This document shows positions 1 to 7,764 of a DNA stretch of 64,000 bases, piece after piece. The stretch is from Pseudomonas helleri (GTDB lineage Bacteria > Pseudomonadota > Gammaproteobacteria > Pseudomonadales > Pseudomonadaceae), in the NCBI RefSeq assembly GCF_001043025.1, contig NZ_JYLD01000021.1:1-64000 (forward strand). Direction: 5' to 3'. Made by a program: the position numbers and the translations under genes. Positions within the stretch are counted from its first letter, which is position 1; each line of letters starts with the position of its first letter. The notes under the pieces are model-generated. The model searched no databases and was not told the DNA's origin. It saw only the letters and a list, made by a program, of their open reading frames with translations.

Positions 1-8
1 GTAATTAC

Positions 9-20
9 ATGGACTCGCCC
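9..20. repeat. Left subterminal inverted repeat of the IS (IRL)
   Basis: ATGGACTCGCCC here is the exact reverse complement of GGGCGAGTCCAT at 1424-1435. A further copy in the IRR orientation lies at 76-87 and contains the AT of the likely transposase start codon. Positions 9-20 and 76-87 could therefore pair in a transcript read from outside the element and cover the start codon. Confidence 0.75.
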
Positions 21-85
21 AAGCCGAGGCGTCTGTGCGCCACGGTGGCATTCTATTAGAAGCCAACGACAGCGAGGGCGAGTCC

Positions 86-1183
86 ATGAAAAAGAATACG
101 ACGACCAATCAGTACGTGCCAACCGATGTTTTGAAATGCACCGTCATTGCCGTAGACCTTGCTAAAAGGGTCTTCCAGGTGGCTGGTCAGGATGCTGCTG
201 GCCTTACGGTGTATGAGGAACGCATCAATTCGCGTGAGTCCTTTCATGCATTTCTTCGTAAGCTGCCAACAAGCATAACCGTGCTGGTGGAGACCGGTCC
301 GGGGGCTCAGGCATGGGCGCAACTGCTGAAAACTCAAGGCAATCCTGTCCGGATATTGCCAGCCCAGCATGTCGCCAATCACCGCAGCGGCCCCAAGAAC
401 GATCGTAACGATGCACTGGCCATATTGCGCGCAGGCAGAGATACCAGCATCTCGTCGGTACCGGTCAAGAGTGCTGCAGCCTTGGCTATGCAAGCTCTGC
501 ATCGTGTTCGGCAAGGTTACGTGCGCCGTCGCACGGCAATGAGTAATCAGATGCGCGGTTTGCTGTTGGAGCACGGTCTTGCCATGGCGCAGGGCGATTC
601 CGCGTTTAGCCAAGGCATCCCCCGCATTCTGGAAGATGCCACTCAGCCATTGCCTGACATGTTGCGCGAATTAATTGATGAGTTACTGGGCGAATGGAGT
701 CAGTTGGGCGAGCGTATCAACGTACTGACCGGTCGACTGGAAACAGCTGCAAAAAATGACGAAACAGCCAAGCGGCTGATGACCGTACGCGGTATCGGTC
801 CGATTATTTCTACAGCAGTGATCGCTAAACAAACCGAGCCTGAGCGCTTCGCCAACGCGCGGCAGTTCGCTGCTTACTTTGGATTGGTGCCCAAGCAGAA
901 CAGCAGCGGAGAAAAAGTCCGATTGGGCAAGATGAGCAAGCATGGCGATGCCTACTTGCGAAGCTTGGCGATTCAGGGCGCTCACGCGGTGTTGAGGCAG
1001 GTGAAAGCTAATTCAGAGGATCCAGATGACCGGCGATTGCAACGCTGGGTGTCCAGGTTGGGCCGTAAAGAGGCGGCCGTCCGGTTAGCCAACCGCAACT
1101 TGCGCATCATCTGGGTGCTGTTACAAAACGACCAAACTTATCGCCGCCAAGTGAACAATGACCTGGAGAAAGCGATGAGCTAA
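86..1183 (+). CDS. IS110/IS1111-family transposase
   Basis: A 365-residue recombinase with the two-part IS110 architecture. The N-terminal RuvC-like DEDD domain shows D24 (IAVDLAK), E69 (VLVETGPG), D106 and D109 (KNDRNDA). The C-terminal Transposase_20 domain has a helix-hairpin-like GIGPIISTAVIA stretch and the NSSGEKVRLG motif that holds the presumed catalytic serine. The ATG at 86 was chosen over the upstream in-frame start at 35 because the family normally begins just before the first aspartate. The frame is intact, so the element may be active. In this superfamily the enzyme uses a non-coding RNA from the element's own end to choose target and donor; here that RNA should come from the region after the stop codon. 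Confidence 0.9.
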   Translation: MKKNTTTNQYVPTDVLKCTVIAVDLAKRVFQVAGQDAAGLTVYEERINSRESFHAFLRKLPTSITVLVETGPGAQAWAQLLKTQGNPVRILPAQHVANHRSGPKNDRNDALAILRAGRDTSISSVPVKSAAALAMQALHRVRQGYVRRRTAMSNQMRGLLLEHGLAMAQGDSAFSQGIPRILEDATQPLPDMLRELIDELLGEWSQLGERINVLTGRLETAAKNDETAKRLMTVRGIGPIISTAVIAKQTEPERFANARQFAAYFGLVPKQNSSGEKVRLGKMSKHGDAYLRSLAIQGAHAVLRQVKANSEDPDDRRLQRWVSRLGRKEAAVRLANRNLRIIWVLLQNDQTYRRQVNNDLEKAMS

Positions 1184-1423
1184 GGATCCAAAGAGTTCTG
1201 CCACCGGGGTGTAAACCGCTCCAACCCATGCTTAAGAACATTGATCACAGGTCAGACCGTCGCGAATTTATGCCTGCGCTCCTACCGGCCCTTGAGGCCT
1301 AACTGTAATTGGCATATCGCGAGCTCATAAAATGTTGGCCAGAAGCCGATTATGGCTTCCTAGAATAGGCCTTATACATAGATGCAGCCGGGTGTCAGTG
1401 GGCAAAAGCGGGTTGACAGTGGG
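1184..1423 (+). other. Non-coding 3' part of the IS, candidate guide (bridge/seek) RNA region
   Basis: About 240 bases between the transposase stop and IRR hold no convincing ORF. In IS1111-type elements this side encodes the structured guide RNA. A TTGACA at 1413-1418 just inside the right end looks like an outward -35 box. TAATTA at 2-7 in the left end could serve as the -10 box if the ends are joined in a circle, with a spacer of about 18 bases. The RNA fold and guide loops were not determined. Confidence 0.4.
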
Positions 1424-1435
1424 GGGCGAGTCCAT
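1424..1435. repeat. Right subterminal inverted repeat of the IS (IRR)
   Basis: GGGCGAGTCCAT, exact inverse of 9-20. Only a few bases separate it from the REP palindrome that starts at about 1440, so the right end of the element lies in that gap. Confidence 0.75.
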
Positions 1436-1439
1436 ACAT

Positions 1440-1502
1440 AGGAGCGAGCTTGCCTCGCGATCTTTTAAACGATTAAAAAGATCGCGAGACAAGCTCGCTC
1501 CT
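1440..1502. repeat. REP palindrome (inverted pair)
   Basis: Two inverted arms of about 28 bases (AGGAGCGAGCTTGCCTCGCG... and its near inverse) around a short AT-rich loop. It is the typical Pseudomonas extragenic palindrome. It lies just downstream of pdxY, where it may also act as a transcription end or mRNA-stabilising hairpin, and directly beside the IS right end. Confidence 0.85.
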
Positions 1503-1527
1503 GCACGGCATTGGCGAAAGTGGCAGC

Positions 1528-2400
1528 CTACAAACTGATCGGCACCGCCTCAAACCGCACACGCGGGTGGGCAATGCGGTCTTGCGCGCGCACCAGTTGC
1601 AACTCATAGCTGCTGCAGGCCTGGGTTTCGAGCAGCACTTCATGCACCGCTGCCGCTGCGAATTCAAAGGCCGCCACCAGGCTGTCACCCAGCAACACGC
1701 GCGCCAGGAATAACCCGGACGTCAGATCGCCCACGCCCACTGGCTGACGCGGAAAGGCCAGCAGCGGGCGGCGCAGGTGCCAACTGCCCTCGGCAGTCAC
1801 CAGCAGCATCTCAAAGCTTTCTGCAGGCTTGCCGGGATACGACAAATGCTTCACCAACACCGCTTTTGGCCCACGCGCCAACAGGCTGCGCGCCATCGCC
1901 AGGCAATCGAAAAGTGATTGCGGCGCACGACCACAAAAGCTGTCCAGCTCCAACTGATTAGGGCACAAGAAGTCAGCGACGGCGGCCGCTTCGTCGAGCA
2001 GAAAATCACTTACCTCCTGCGGCACGATGCAGCCCTTCTCCGGGTGCCCCATCACCGGGTCGCACAGATACAGCGCATGCGGGTTGGTGGCCTTGATACG
2101 GGCCACGCCGCGCAGAATCGCCCGCCCTTGTGCCGCGCTGCCCAAGTAGCCCGACAGGACGGCATCACAGTTGCCCAGCTCGCCAATCGCAGCAATGCCA
2201 TCAACCAGTGCAGGAATTTGTTCTGGGGCCAACACTTCGCCCGCCCACTGACCATACTGAGTGTGGTTAGAGAACTGCACCGTGTTCAGAGGCCAGACAT
2301 TCACGCCAACACGCTGCATAGGAAACACAGCTGCGCTGTTGCCGGCATGGCCGAAAACCACGTGGGATTGGATGGCGAGTAAGTGAGGTGTACGTTTCAT
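1528..2400 (-). CDS. pdxY: Pyridoxal kinase PdxY
   Basis: A 290-residue ribokinase-fold enzyme that phosphorylates pyridoxal in the vitamin B6 salvage pathway, in the cytoplasm. The N-terminus (AIQSHVVFGHAGNSAA) and the nucleotide-binding stretch near residue 222 (GVGDLTSG, with the catalytic aspartate) are typical of PdxY. The first in-frame ATG is four codons upstream, but the ATG at 2400 gives the usual MKRTPHLLAI start and family length. It is followed by a REP palindrome and is transcribed away from the DUF3301 gene. Confidence 0.95.
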   Translation of the reverse strand: MKRTPHLLAIQSHVVFGHAGNSAAVFPMQRVGVNVWPLNTVQFSNHTQYGQWAGEVLAPEQIPALVDGIAAIGELGNCDAVLSGYLGSAAQGRAILRGVARIKATNPHALYLCDPVMGHPEKGCIVPQEVSDFLLDEAAAVADFLCPNQLELDSFCGRAPQSLFDCLAMARSLLARGPKAVLVKHLSYPGKPAESFEMLLVTAEGSWHLRRPLLAFPRQPVGVGDLTSGLFLARVLLGDSLVAAFEFAAAAVHEVLLETQACSSYELQLVRAQDRIAHPRVRFEAVPISL

Positions 2401-2513
2401 GCCGGATTCCATACTGCGGGTGGATTCAAGCCACGCAGTATGCGACTAAACATGACCTGTACGACAGGCTGAAGACACAGTTAAGCTGAACCCAATCTGT
2501 TGGAGCGCATTGA

Positions 2514-2921
2514 ATGCTGACCCTGGGAAATATGTTTGTGCTGATGCTGCTGGCAACGGGCGCTGCCTGGCTGTGGCACAACCACGGCCTGCGTGAGCGT
2601 GCGCTCGAACGGGTCAAACAGCATTGTCGAAAACTCGATATTGAGTTGCTCGATGACAACGTGGCGCTGAAAAAAATTGGCTTTATCGCTGATGCCAATG
2701 GGCAAAAGCGCTTGGCCCGTGTGTATAACTTCGAATTTACGGTCACTGGCGATCAGCGCCATACCGGGACCATCACTCAGTTCGGCGCCCATAGCGCCAA
2801 AATTGACCTGCCGCCCTACCCGGTCAGGGCCGAGGAAGAACCTGAGCCAGCGGTCGTGCACAGCGCTCAGGTGATTGAACTCAGCCAATGGCGCCAGGAA
2901 CACAGCAAGACCCGCCACTGA
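2514..2921 (+). CDS. DUF3301 family protein
   Basis: A 135-residue protein with one N-terminal hydrophobic segment (about residues 6-22) followed by a charged cytoplasmic-type domain with the family's RVYNFEFTVTGDQRHTG signature. The family is common in gammaproteobacteria and has no known function. It is likely a membrane-anchored protein with its bulk in the cytoplasm. It stands alone, divergent from pdxY and convergent with the COG0523 gene. Confidence 0.8.
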   Translation: MLTLGNMFVLMLLATGAAWLWHNHGLRERALERVKQHCRKLDIELLDDNVALKKIGFIADANGQKRLARVYNFEFTVTGDQRHTGTITQFGAHSAKIDLPPYPVRAEEEPEPAVVHSAQVIELSQWRQEHSKTRH

Positions 2922-2951
2922 GTCGCCTTCATAACGTCCGCATCTGTCTGC

Positions 2952-2991
2952 GCTTGCCTCGCGATCTTCTGGTTGTCCAGAAAGACGCGAG
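2952..2991. repeat. Degenerate REP-like hairpin
   Basis: CTCGCG and TTCTGG pair with CCAGAA and CGCGAG around a TTGT loop, with a small internal bulge. The left arm keeps the GCTTGCCTCGCGATCTT part of the local REP family. It lies between the convergent DUF3301 and COG0523 genes and could end transcription. A 7+3+7 AT-rich palindrome follows at 3081-3097; its role is unclear. Confidence 0.5.
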
Positions 2992-3144
2992 TTGAGAGCG
3001 CCTGTGGATAACTTCGCTGAAACCCTTGATTTAGAAGCCTCGCGCCGATTTTTAGGCGATAAATCGGCTGCACACAGTTTAAATTGTAAGACAATTTTAC
3101 CAGCACAAAATCCCGTAAACACTGGGTTTCAGGCCCTTCTTGGC

Positions 3145-4122
3145 TCAGCCCTCTGCCTTTATCAGGCAACTTTCCAGCCCGGCGCGGAGCACATCCAGGT
3201 CTTGCGGCTGCTCAAAGATCAATTCCAGGCGTGAATCCTGGCGCCACTCGCTGGGTTTCCAGGATTGCAGCGAGTTATCCACAGAATTACTCGAAAACCA
3301 GCCCTCTGAAGCCCTGACAACCAGCTTGGCGCGCCGCCAATCGAGGCTTTTCAGCCACTGCTGCAAGCGACTCACATCAAATTGCCGCGAGGCATGCCAG
3401 CGCCACCCCACACTCCAGCCTTCAGGTTGAAGCTGAGCCTGCTGAATAGGAATTCCAGGGTCAGTAAAAATGCTGCCAATCTGAATAATATCCTTATAAA
3501 TCAATGACTTATCCACAGGATGAATATCTTTCATGTCGGCTGCAGGCAGCGATTTTAAAGGGATTCGGCCATTCTCGACCCACAAAATCGGGCACTTTGG
3601 CAGGCCGCATGCAATCTGCTCACGTTGCTCTTTTTGCACACTATGAGATTTATTCATGACCAATAAACCGGCACTTTTCAGGGCTGTTTGCTGGGTTTCG
3701 GGGAGCGTTTTTCCCTGAGCCATCGCCTCTGCATCGAGCACCATCACGCATGGCTGCAACGCCAAAACACCCAACCAGGGCGCTTCACTGAGCTGTTTTA
3801 AAATTTGCGCGGGATGCCCCAACCCCGACGGCTCGATAAACAAGCGATCAGGGCGGGCCTTGCGCAAGAGACGGCTCAAACCGATTTGAAATGGCGCACC
3901 GTTGACGCAACACACACAACCACCGGCCACTTCAGCAATGGCTATGGCGTCGCTTCCAGCGCCCATCAGGGCCGCATCCAGGCCAATTTGGCCGAACTCA
4001 TTGACCAGTACAGCCCAGCGTTCGTCGGCGGGCTTTTGCGTCATCAGGTGCTGAATCAGGCTGGTTTTGCCGGCACCCAACGGTCCGGCAATTACGTGGG
4101 TAGGAATGTTCTGCAACATCAT
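3145..4122 (-). CDS. COG0523 (CobW/P47K) GTPase, putative metal chaperone
   Basis: A 325-residue G3E-family P-loop GTPase. The Walker A is GPLGAGKTS (residues 13-21), and the metal-binding C-x-C-C motif is at C69, C71, C72 (GGCVCC). COG0523 proteins deliver or insert metals, mostly zinc, and several are induced when zinc is scarce. The expected NKxD guanine-specificity motif reads NKSH at 157-160, so the aspartate is replaced by histidine. It lies downstream of DUF1826 and zigA on the same strand (37-base gap) and is probably the last gene of that Zur-controlled unit. Confidence 0.85.
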   Translation of the reverse strand: MMLQNIPTHVIAGPLGAGKTSLIQHLMTQKPADERWAVLVNEFGQIGLDAALMGAGSDAIAIAEVAGGCVCCVNGAPFQIGLSRLLRKARPDRLFIEPSGLGHPAQILKQLSEAPWLGVLALQPCVMVLDAEAMAQGKTLPETQQTALKSAGLLVMNKSHSVQKEQREQIACGLPKCPILWVENGRIPLKSLPAADMKDIHPVDKSLIYKDIIQIGSIFTDPGIPIQQAQLQPEGWSVGWRWHASRQFDVSRLQQWLKSLDWRRAKLVVRASEGWFSSNSVDNSLQSWKPSEWRQDSRLELIFEQPQDLDVLRAGLESCLIKAEG

Positions 4123-4159
4123 CGCCAGCTTCTGTTTTGATCGAAAGCAGCAATATGCC

Positions 4160-4810
4160 TCAGGCCAACCAATCCAGGGTCAAAATCAGTCGCCGTTCAC
4201 CGTCTGCCAAGGCCGGAGAACGATGAATCAACCCCGCGCCCTCGTTGCCTTGCCATTTCTCGCCTTTGAGCAACGCCACATCACCGGTGTTCACCTGCTC
4301 AATACGCGATGGCTCGGCGGGTTCTGCCTGAGCCTGACCGAGATGACGACGGTTCATCACGCCTTCCTGCAACCACTGGCTCCCAAGCCCTGCGTACGTG
4401 GTAATAAGCCTGACAGGCACATGGTCGACGTGAAACCGCGGGCACATGGCCTTATCCAAGGCCCTGAGACGCAGGCCCACGCGTTTTGCGCCTAATAAAC
4501 AGGCGTAGGCACTGACCAGCCAGGAAATATCAGCAATGAAGCCCTCATAGCCGTCCAGATCGTTAAATCGGGAGGCCAAGCCCTTGAGGTTGGGCTGGGC
4601 ATTTTCATCGCCCATCTCAAGCACCAAGGCATCCGCCAGCGGTTCACCGAGCGAGAGCAACAGCTCTGCAAAATGGCTGATGTGCACTGGTAATTGGCGC
4701 TGCCAAATAGCCAGATTGACCTCATCATCGAGGATCCGCGTCATGGTTTCAGGCGTTTGCCCACTGACATGTCCGACCAACGGCCGGATAAGTCGTACAA
4801 CGTTACTCAT
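4160..4810 (-). CDS. DUF1826 family protein
   Basis: A 216-residue protein without signal peptide or membrane segment. The C-terminal part has the family's RFHVDHVPVRLITTYAG and GDVALLKGEKW stretches; the H-x-D arrangement resembles an iron- or metal-binding oxygenase fold, but the function is not established. Its start overlaps the zigA stop by four bases (ATGA), which indicates translational coupling. Its place between two COG0523 GTPases suggests a role in adaptation to low zinc. Confidence 0.8.
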   Translation of the reverse strand: MSNVVRLIRPLVGHVSGQTPETMTRILDDEVNLAIWQRQLPVHISHFAELLLSLGEPLADALVLEMGDENAQPNLKGLASRFNDLDGYEGFIADISWLVSAYACLLGAKRVGLRLRALDKAMCPRFHVDHVPVRLITTYAGLGSQWLQEGVMNRRHLGQAQAEPAEPSRIEQVNTGDVALLKGEKWQGNEGAGLIHRSPALADGERRLILTLDWLA

Positions 4811-6015
4811 GCCGCCACCTCTTCATACCAGTCGCCGAACGGATCATTCAGTTGCTGCCAGCCCTCTACGCCGAGGGCCATTTCCTGGTCCGTGAGCAGG
4901 CAGGCATCCAGCTCGGCCGAAAGCAGGGCAAAGTCGATGTGCTGCCCGATAAACACCAGCTCCTGACGGCAATCGGCAGTCTCCGGCAGCCATTTTTTAA
5001 GAATTTCGGCCTTGGTTTCTGCGTCTTGTGGCCATTGTTCACGGGGCACGAAACGCCACCAGCGGCCGGCAAATCCGTAGCGCATCAGACCACCGGCCTG
5101 TGACCAACTGCCCGCCTCCTGGTACTTGCTGGCCAGCCAGAAAAAACCCTTGGAACGCAGCAGTTTGCCGTTGGTCCAGGGGCGATCAATAAAGTTAAAA
5201 AAACGCTCGGGATGAAACGGACGGCGCGCGCGATAAGCCGTAGAAGCAATGCCGTATTCCTCGGTTTCCGGCACGTGCTCACCGCGCAATTCTTGCAGCC
5301 AACCCGGTGCTTGAGCTGCACGTTCAAAGTCAAAACGGCCGGTATCGAGGATCTTTTTCAGCGGGATTTCACCCATCACCATCGGGATGATTTCGGCGTG
5401 TGCATTCAAACGCTCAAGAATGGCGATTAATTCCTGGCGCTCGACACTGCTGATCAGGTCAATTTTGCTGATCAAAATCACATCAGCGAATTCGATCTGC
5501 TCAATTAGCAGGTCAGTAATTGAGCGCTCATCATCTTCGCCCAAGGTCTCGCCACGGGACGCCAGGCTTTCTGCGGCTTGATAGTCATGCAGAAAATTCA
5601 GGCCATCGACCACCGTCACCATCGTATCCAGGCGGGCGATATCGGCCAGGCTTTGGCCCGACTCATCGCGGAAGGTAAAGGTTTCAGCCACTGGCAACGG
5701 CTCTGAAATGCCCGTGGATTCGATCAATAAATAGTCAAAGCGGCCGTCATTGGCCAACTTGCTGACCTCTTCCAGCAGGTCCTCACGCAAGGTGCAGCAG
5801 ATGCAGCCGTTGCTCATTTCAACCAATTTTTCTTCGGCTCGGTTCAGGCTGACGTCTCGCTGAACCTCGCCACCATCAATGTTGATTTCACTCATGTCAT
5901 TGACGATGACCGCCACGCGCAAATCCTCGCGGTTTCGCAAAATGTAATTCAACAGGGTGCTTTTTCCTGCACCGAGAAAACCAGACAACACGGTCACTGG
6001 TAGACGTTTACGCAT
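4807..6015 (-). CDS. zigA: Zinc metallochaperone GTPase ZigA (COG0523)
   Basis: A 402-residue GTPase with Walker A GFLGAGKST (12-20), the C71-x-C73-C74 metal motif (NGCICC), G3 and G4 elements (ESTGISEP, SKID) and a CobW C-terminal domain. The long C-terminal domain and overall sequence fit the ZigA/YciC subgroup, which is made under zinc limitation to route zinc to client enzymes. It is the first gene of a leftward operon (zigA, DUF1826, COG0523) and diverges from folE2. Two Zur-like palindromes lie in the shared 149-base promoter region. Confidence 0.9.
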   Translation of the reverse strand: MRKRLPVTVLSGFLGAGKSTLLNYILRNREDLRVAVIVNDMSEINIDGGEVQRDVSLNRAEEKLVEMSNGCICCTLREDLLEEVSKLANDGRFDYLLIESTGISEPLPVAETFTFRDESGQSLADIARLDTMVTVVDGLNFLHDYQAAESLASRGETLGEDDERSITDLLIEQIEFADVILISKIDLISSVERQELIAILERLNAHAEIIPMVMGEIPLKKILDTGRFDFERAAQAPGWLQELRGEHVPETEEYGIASTAYRARRPFHPERFFNFIDRPWTNGKLLRSKGFFWLASKYQEAGSWSQAGGLMRYGFAGRWWRFVPREQWPQDAETKAEILKKWLPETADCRQELVFIGQHIDFALLSAELDACLLTDQEMALGVEGWQQLNDPFGDWYEEVAA

Positions 6016-6087
6016 GGGACTTCCTCATCAGGGTTGGCAGGTCAAAGCGCCCGCTTGAAGACTGACCCTATTCGGGCCTGCCGATAA

Positions 6088-6102
6088 TGATACATTATAA
6101 CA
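6088..6102. promoter_or_regulatory. Zur-like operator, zigA side
   Basis: TGATACATTATAACA matches the gammaproteobacterial Zur palindrome TGTTATA-N-TATAACA at 12 of 14 defined positions. It lies 72 bases upstream of the zigA start in the divergent zigA/folE2 promoter. Its centre is 32 bp, about three helical turns, from the second site. Confidence 0.7.
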
Positions 6103-6119
6103 ATACAAAGCATCAGAAT

Positions 6120-6134
6120 TGTTATCTTGTAACA
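6120..6134. promoter_or_regulatory. Zur-like operator, folE2 side
   Basis: TGTTATCTTGTAACA matches TGTTATA-N-TATAACA at 12 of 14 defined positions and ends 30 bases before the folE2 start. Zinc-loaded Zur bound here would be expected to block folE2 transcription. Confidence 0.7.
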
Positions 6135-6164
6135 CTCAGCCCAACCTCCCGATGGAAGACCTTT

Positions 6165-7061
6165 ATGAATGCTTTAACCCTTCCCGACATTGCTTCACAA
6201 AACGCCCGACAAATTGTTCCACTGGATTGGGTCGGGATGTGTGGCATTGCCTTGCCGATTGTTATTGAAGGTCAGCGGCTCACGGCAACAGCCGACGCCG
6301 GCGTGAGTCTGGACGACGGCGAAGCGCGTGGCATTCATATGTCACGACTTTATTTAGCGCTCGAAATGCTCGAGTCGCAGGACCTGAACCCGCTACTTTT
6401 GAAAAAAATTTTGCAGCAATTTCTCGACAGTCACGATGATTTATCGATCTGTGCTTACCTGCGAATCCACACCCAGATGCTGTTAAAACGTCCGGCATTG
6501 GTCAGCCCACTGAGTGGTTGGAAGACCTATCCGGTGAGCATCGATGCGTCTCTGAAAAACGGAATGTTCCACGTGGAACTAAAAATTGAAGTGAACTACT
6601 CATCGACTTGCCCCTGCTCGGCGGCCTTGGCTCGCCAACTTATCCAGCAGCAATTCGTGAATGACTTCGCCAACAAGCCGTTAGAACACGCCGATGTTTT
6701 AGCCTGGCTAGGCAGTTCGCAAGGCATTGTGGCGACGCCTCACAGCCAAAGAAGTACGGCGATTTTGCAAACACTGCTCAGCAGCGATCAGCGAGCCCTG
6801 CCGATCGAAGTGATCATTGATGAGGCCGAAGCGGCGCTGGGCACCGCCGTACAGACCGCTGTGAAACGTGCTGACGAACAAGCCTTCGCCTTGGCCAATG
6901 GGCAGAACTTGATGTTTTGTGAGGACGCGGCGCGGCGGTTGAATGTGGCACTGAAGACAGTGCCAGGGGTGCAGGGTTTTAATCTGAAGGTTGTTCACGC
7001 TGAAAGTCTGCACAGCCATGACGCTGTGGCAGAGAGTCGCTGGAACTGGAAAGCGCATTAA
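6165..7061 (+). CDS. folE2: GTP cyclohydrolase FolE2 (type IB, zinc-independent)
   Basis: A 298-residue enzyme that converts GTP to dihydroneopterin triphosphate, the first step of folate synthesis. The type IB hallmark SSTCPCSAALARQ contains C149, the conserved metal-binding/active-site cysteine. FolE2 works with metals other than zinc and replaces zinc-dependent FolE when zinc is low. The ATG at 6165 follows a GGAAG ribosome binding site; the in-frame ATG at 6087 would run through both Zur-like sites. The neighbouring Zur sites and COG0523 genes support zinc control. A parS-like sequence lies inside the gene at 6565-6580. Confidence 0.95.
   Translation: MNALTLPDIASQNARQIVPLDWVGMCGIALPIVIEGQRLTATADAGVSLDDGEARGIHMSRLYLALEMLESQDLNPLLLKKILQQFLDSHDDLSICAYLRIHTQMLLKRPALVSPLSGWKTYPVSIDASLKNGMFHVELKIEVNYSSTCPCSAALARQLIQQQFVNDFANKPLEHADVLAWLGSSQGIVATPHSQRSTAILQTLLSSDQRALPIEVIIDEAEAALGTAVQTAVKRADEQAFALANGQNLMFCEDAARRLNVALKTVPGVQGFNLKVVHAESLHSHDAVAESRWNWKAH
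6565..6580. other. parS-like site inside folE2
   Basis: TGTTCCACGTGGAACT differs from the perfect parS at 61192-61207 only in its last base. It lies in folE2 codons about 54 kb from the perfect site. ParB binding here is plausible but unproven. Confidence 0.45.
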
Positions 7062-7068
7062 ACCAATG

Positions 7069-7107
7069 GAGGGGTCGCGCCGCGTGGAACACGTTGCGCG
7101 GCCCCTC
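7069..7107. terminator. Hairpin between convergent folE2 and DUF3617 gene
   Basis: GAGGGGTCGCGC (7069-7080) pairs with GCGCGGCCCCTC (7096-7107) with a single G-U pair. Its place between two convergent stop codons suggests a shared bidirectional terminator, but no clear T-tract follows. Confidence 0.6.
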
Positions 7108-7111
7108 TGAA

Positions 7112-7630
7112 TTACGTGCGGGGTTTAACGGCGCCGCAGTTTTGCCCCAGCCACACAGCACGCGTGTCCATGCTGCCTTTTTGCGCAACGCCCGTTGCAT
7201 TGAATGAGCCGATCACCGCGGTGGTGAACTCACGGTCACTGGCAAATGTGGCGACTCCTGCCCCCTGAGCATTTGGGCAACTAAAGCGAAACTTCCACTG
7301 ATTTCCACTACGCTCAGTGATCTGCTGATTGCACCCGGACTTGGGATCAGCCAGCGGAATATCATCCGACTGCACCTGTTCGGGTGTCAGGCATACACGG
7401 ATACCTTTACCGCCCAGGGTGACGCCTTGGCTTTCCAGCTGAGCTTTCATCTCCGGGGTCATCATGTTCTGAAACTGTCCTAACATTACCTGCAGGTCTG
7501 GCAACTGTTGGCCGTCTACCTGCATATTGCTCGAGGTCACTTCCCACAGACCCGGCTGCAGCATTTGCGCTTGGGCCACAGGGATCGAAAAACCACACGC
7601 TAGAAACACCCCTAGCAGACGAACATTCAT
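7112..7630 (-). CDS. DUF3617 family exported protein
   Basis: A 172-residue protein with an N-terminal signal peptide (about 21 residues, ending PVAQA-Q). The mature part shows DUF3617 features: LQPGLWEVTSS near the start, a V-CLTPEQ segment, a conserved cysteine pair (GCNQQ, FSCPN) and a C-terminal WLG-CG. The protein is probably periplasmic. The family has no known function. It lies alone, convergent with folE2. Confidence 0.85.
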   Translation of the reverse strand: MNVRLLGVFLACGFSIPVAQAQMLQPGLWEVTSSNMQVDGQQLPDLQVMLGQFQNMMTPEMKAQLESQGVTLGGKGIRVCLTPEQVQSDDIPLADPKSGCNQQITERSGNQWKFRFSCPNAQGAGVATFASDREFTTAVIGSFNATGVAQKGSMDTRAVWLGQNCGAVKPRT

Positions 7631-7764
7631 TAAGTCACTCCTATGGAATTGTCAGCGTTAGACGCCGAATGATCGCGAGTGTTGCACTCGAAGCTGAATA
7701 GCACATTCGCATCAGAACACGGTCTGTTGTACTTAGCGTTGGACATTGAGGAGTAAGGATACGC

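Larger units (their letters stand above)
1..1440 (+). mobile_element. IS110-superfamily insertion sequence, IS1111 type, next to a REP palindrome
   Basis: The element holds a DEDD/serine transposase gene (86-1183), about 240 bases of non-coding DNA downstream of it, and a 12-base subterminal inverted repeat (9-20 against 1424-1435). Subterminal repeats and the long non-coding part on the 3' side are features of the IS1111 group. No terminal inverted repeats or target duplications can be seen, as expected for this superfamily. The right end meets a REP palindrome that starts near 1440. Some Pseudomonas IS110-type elements are known to insert into REP sequences. The exact ends are uncertain, and the left flank lies outside the window. 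Confidence 0.8.
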
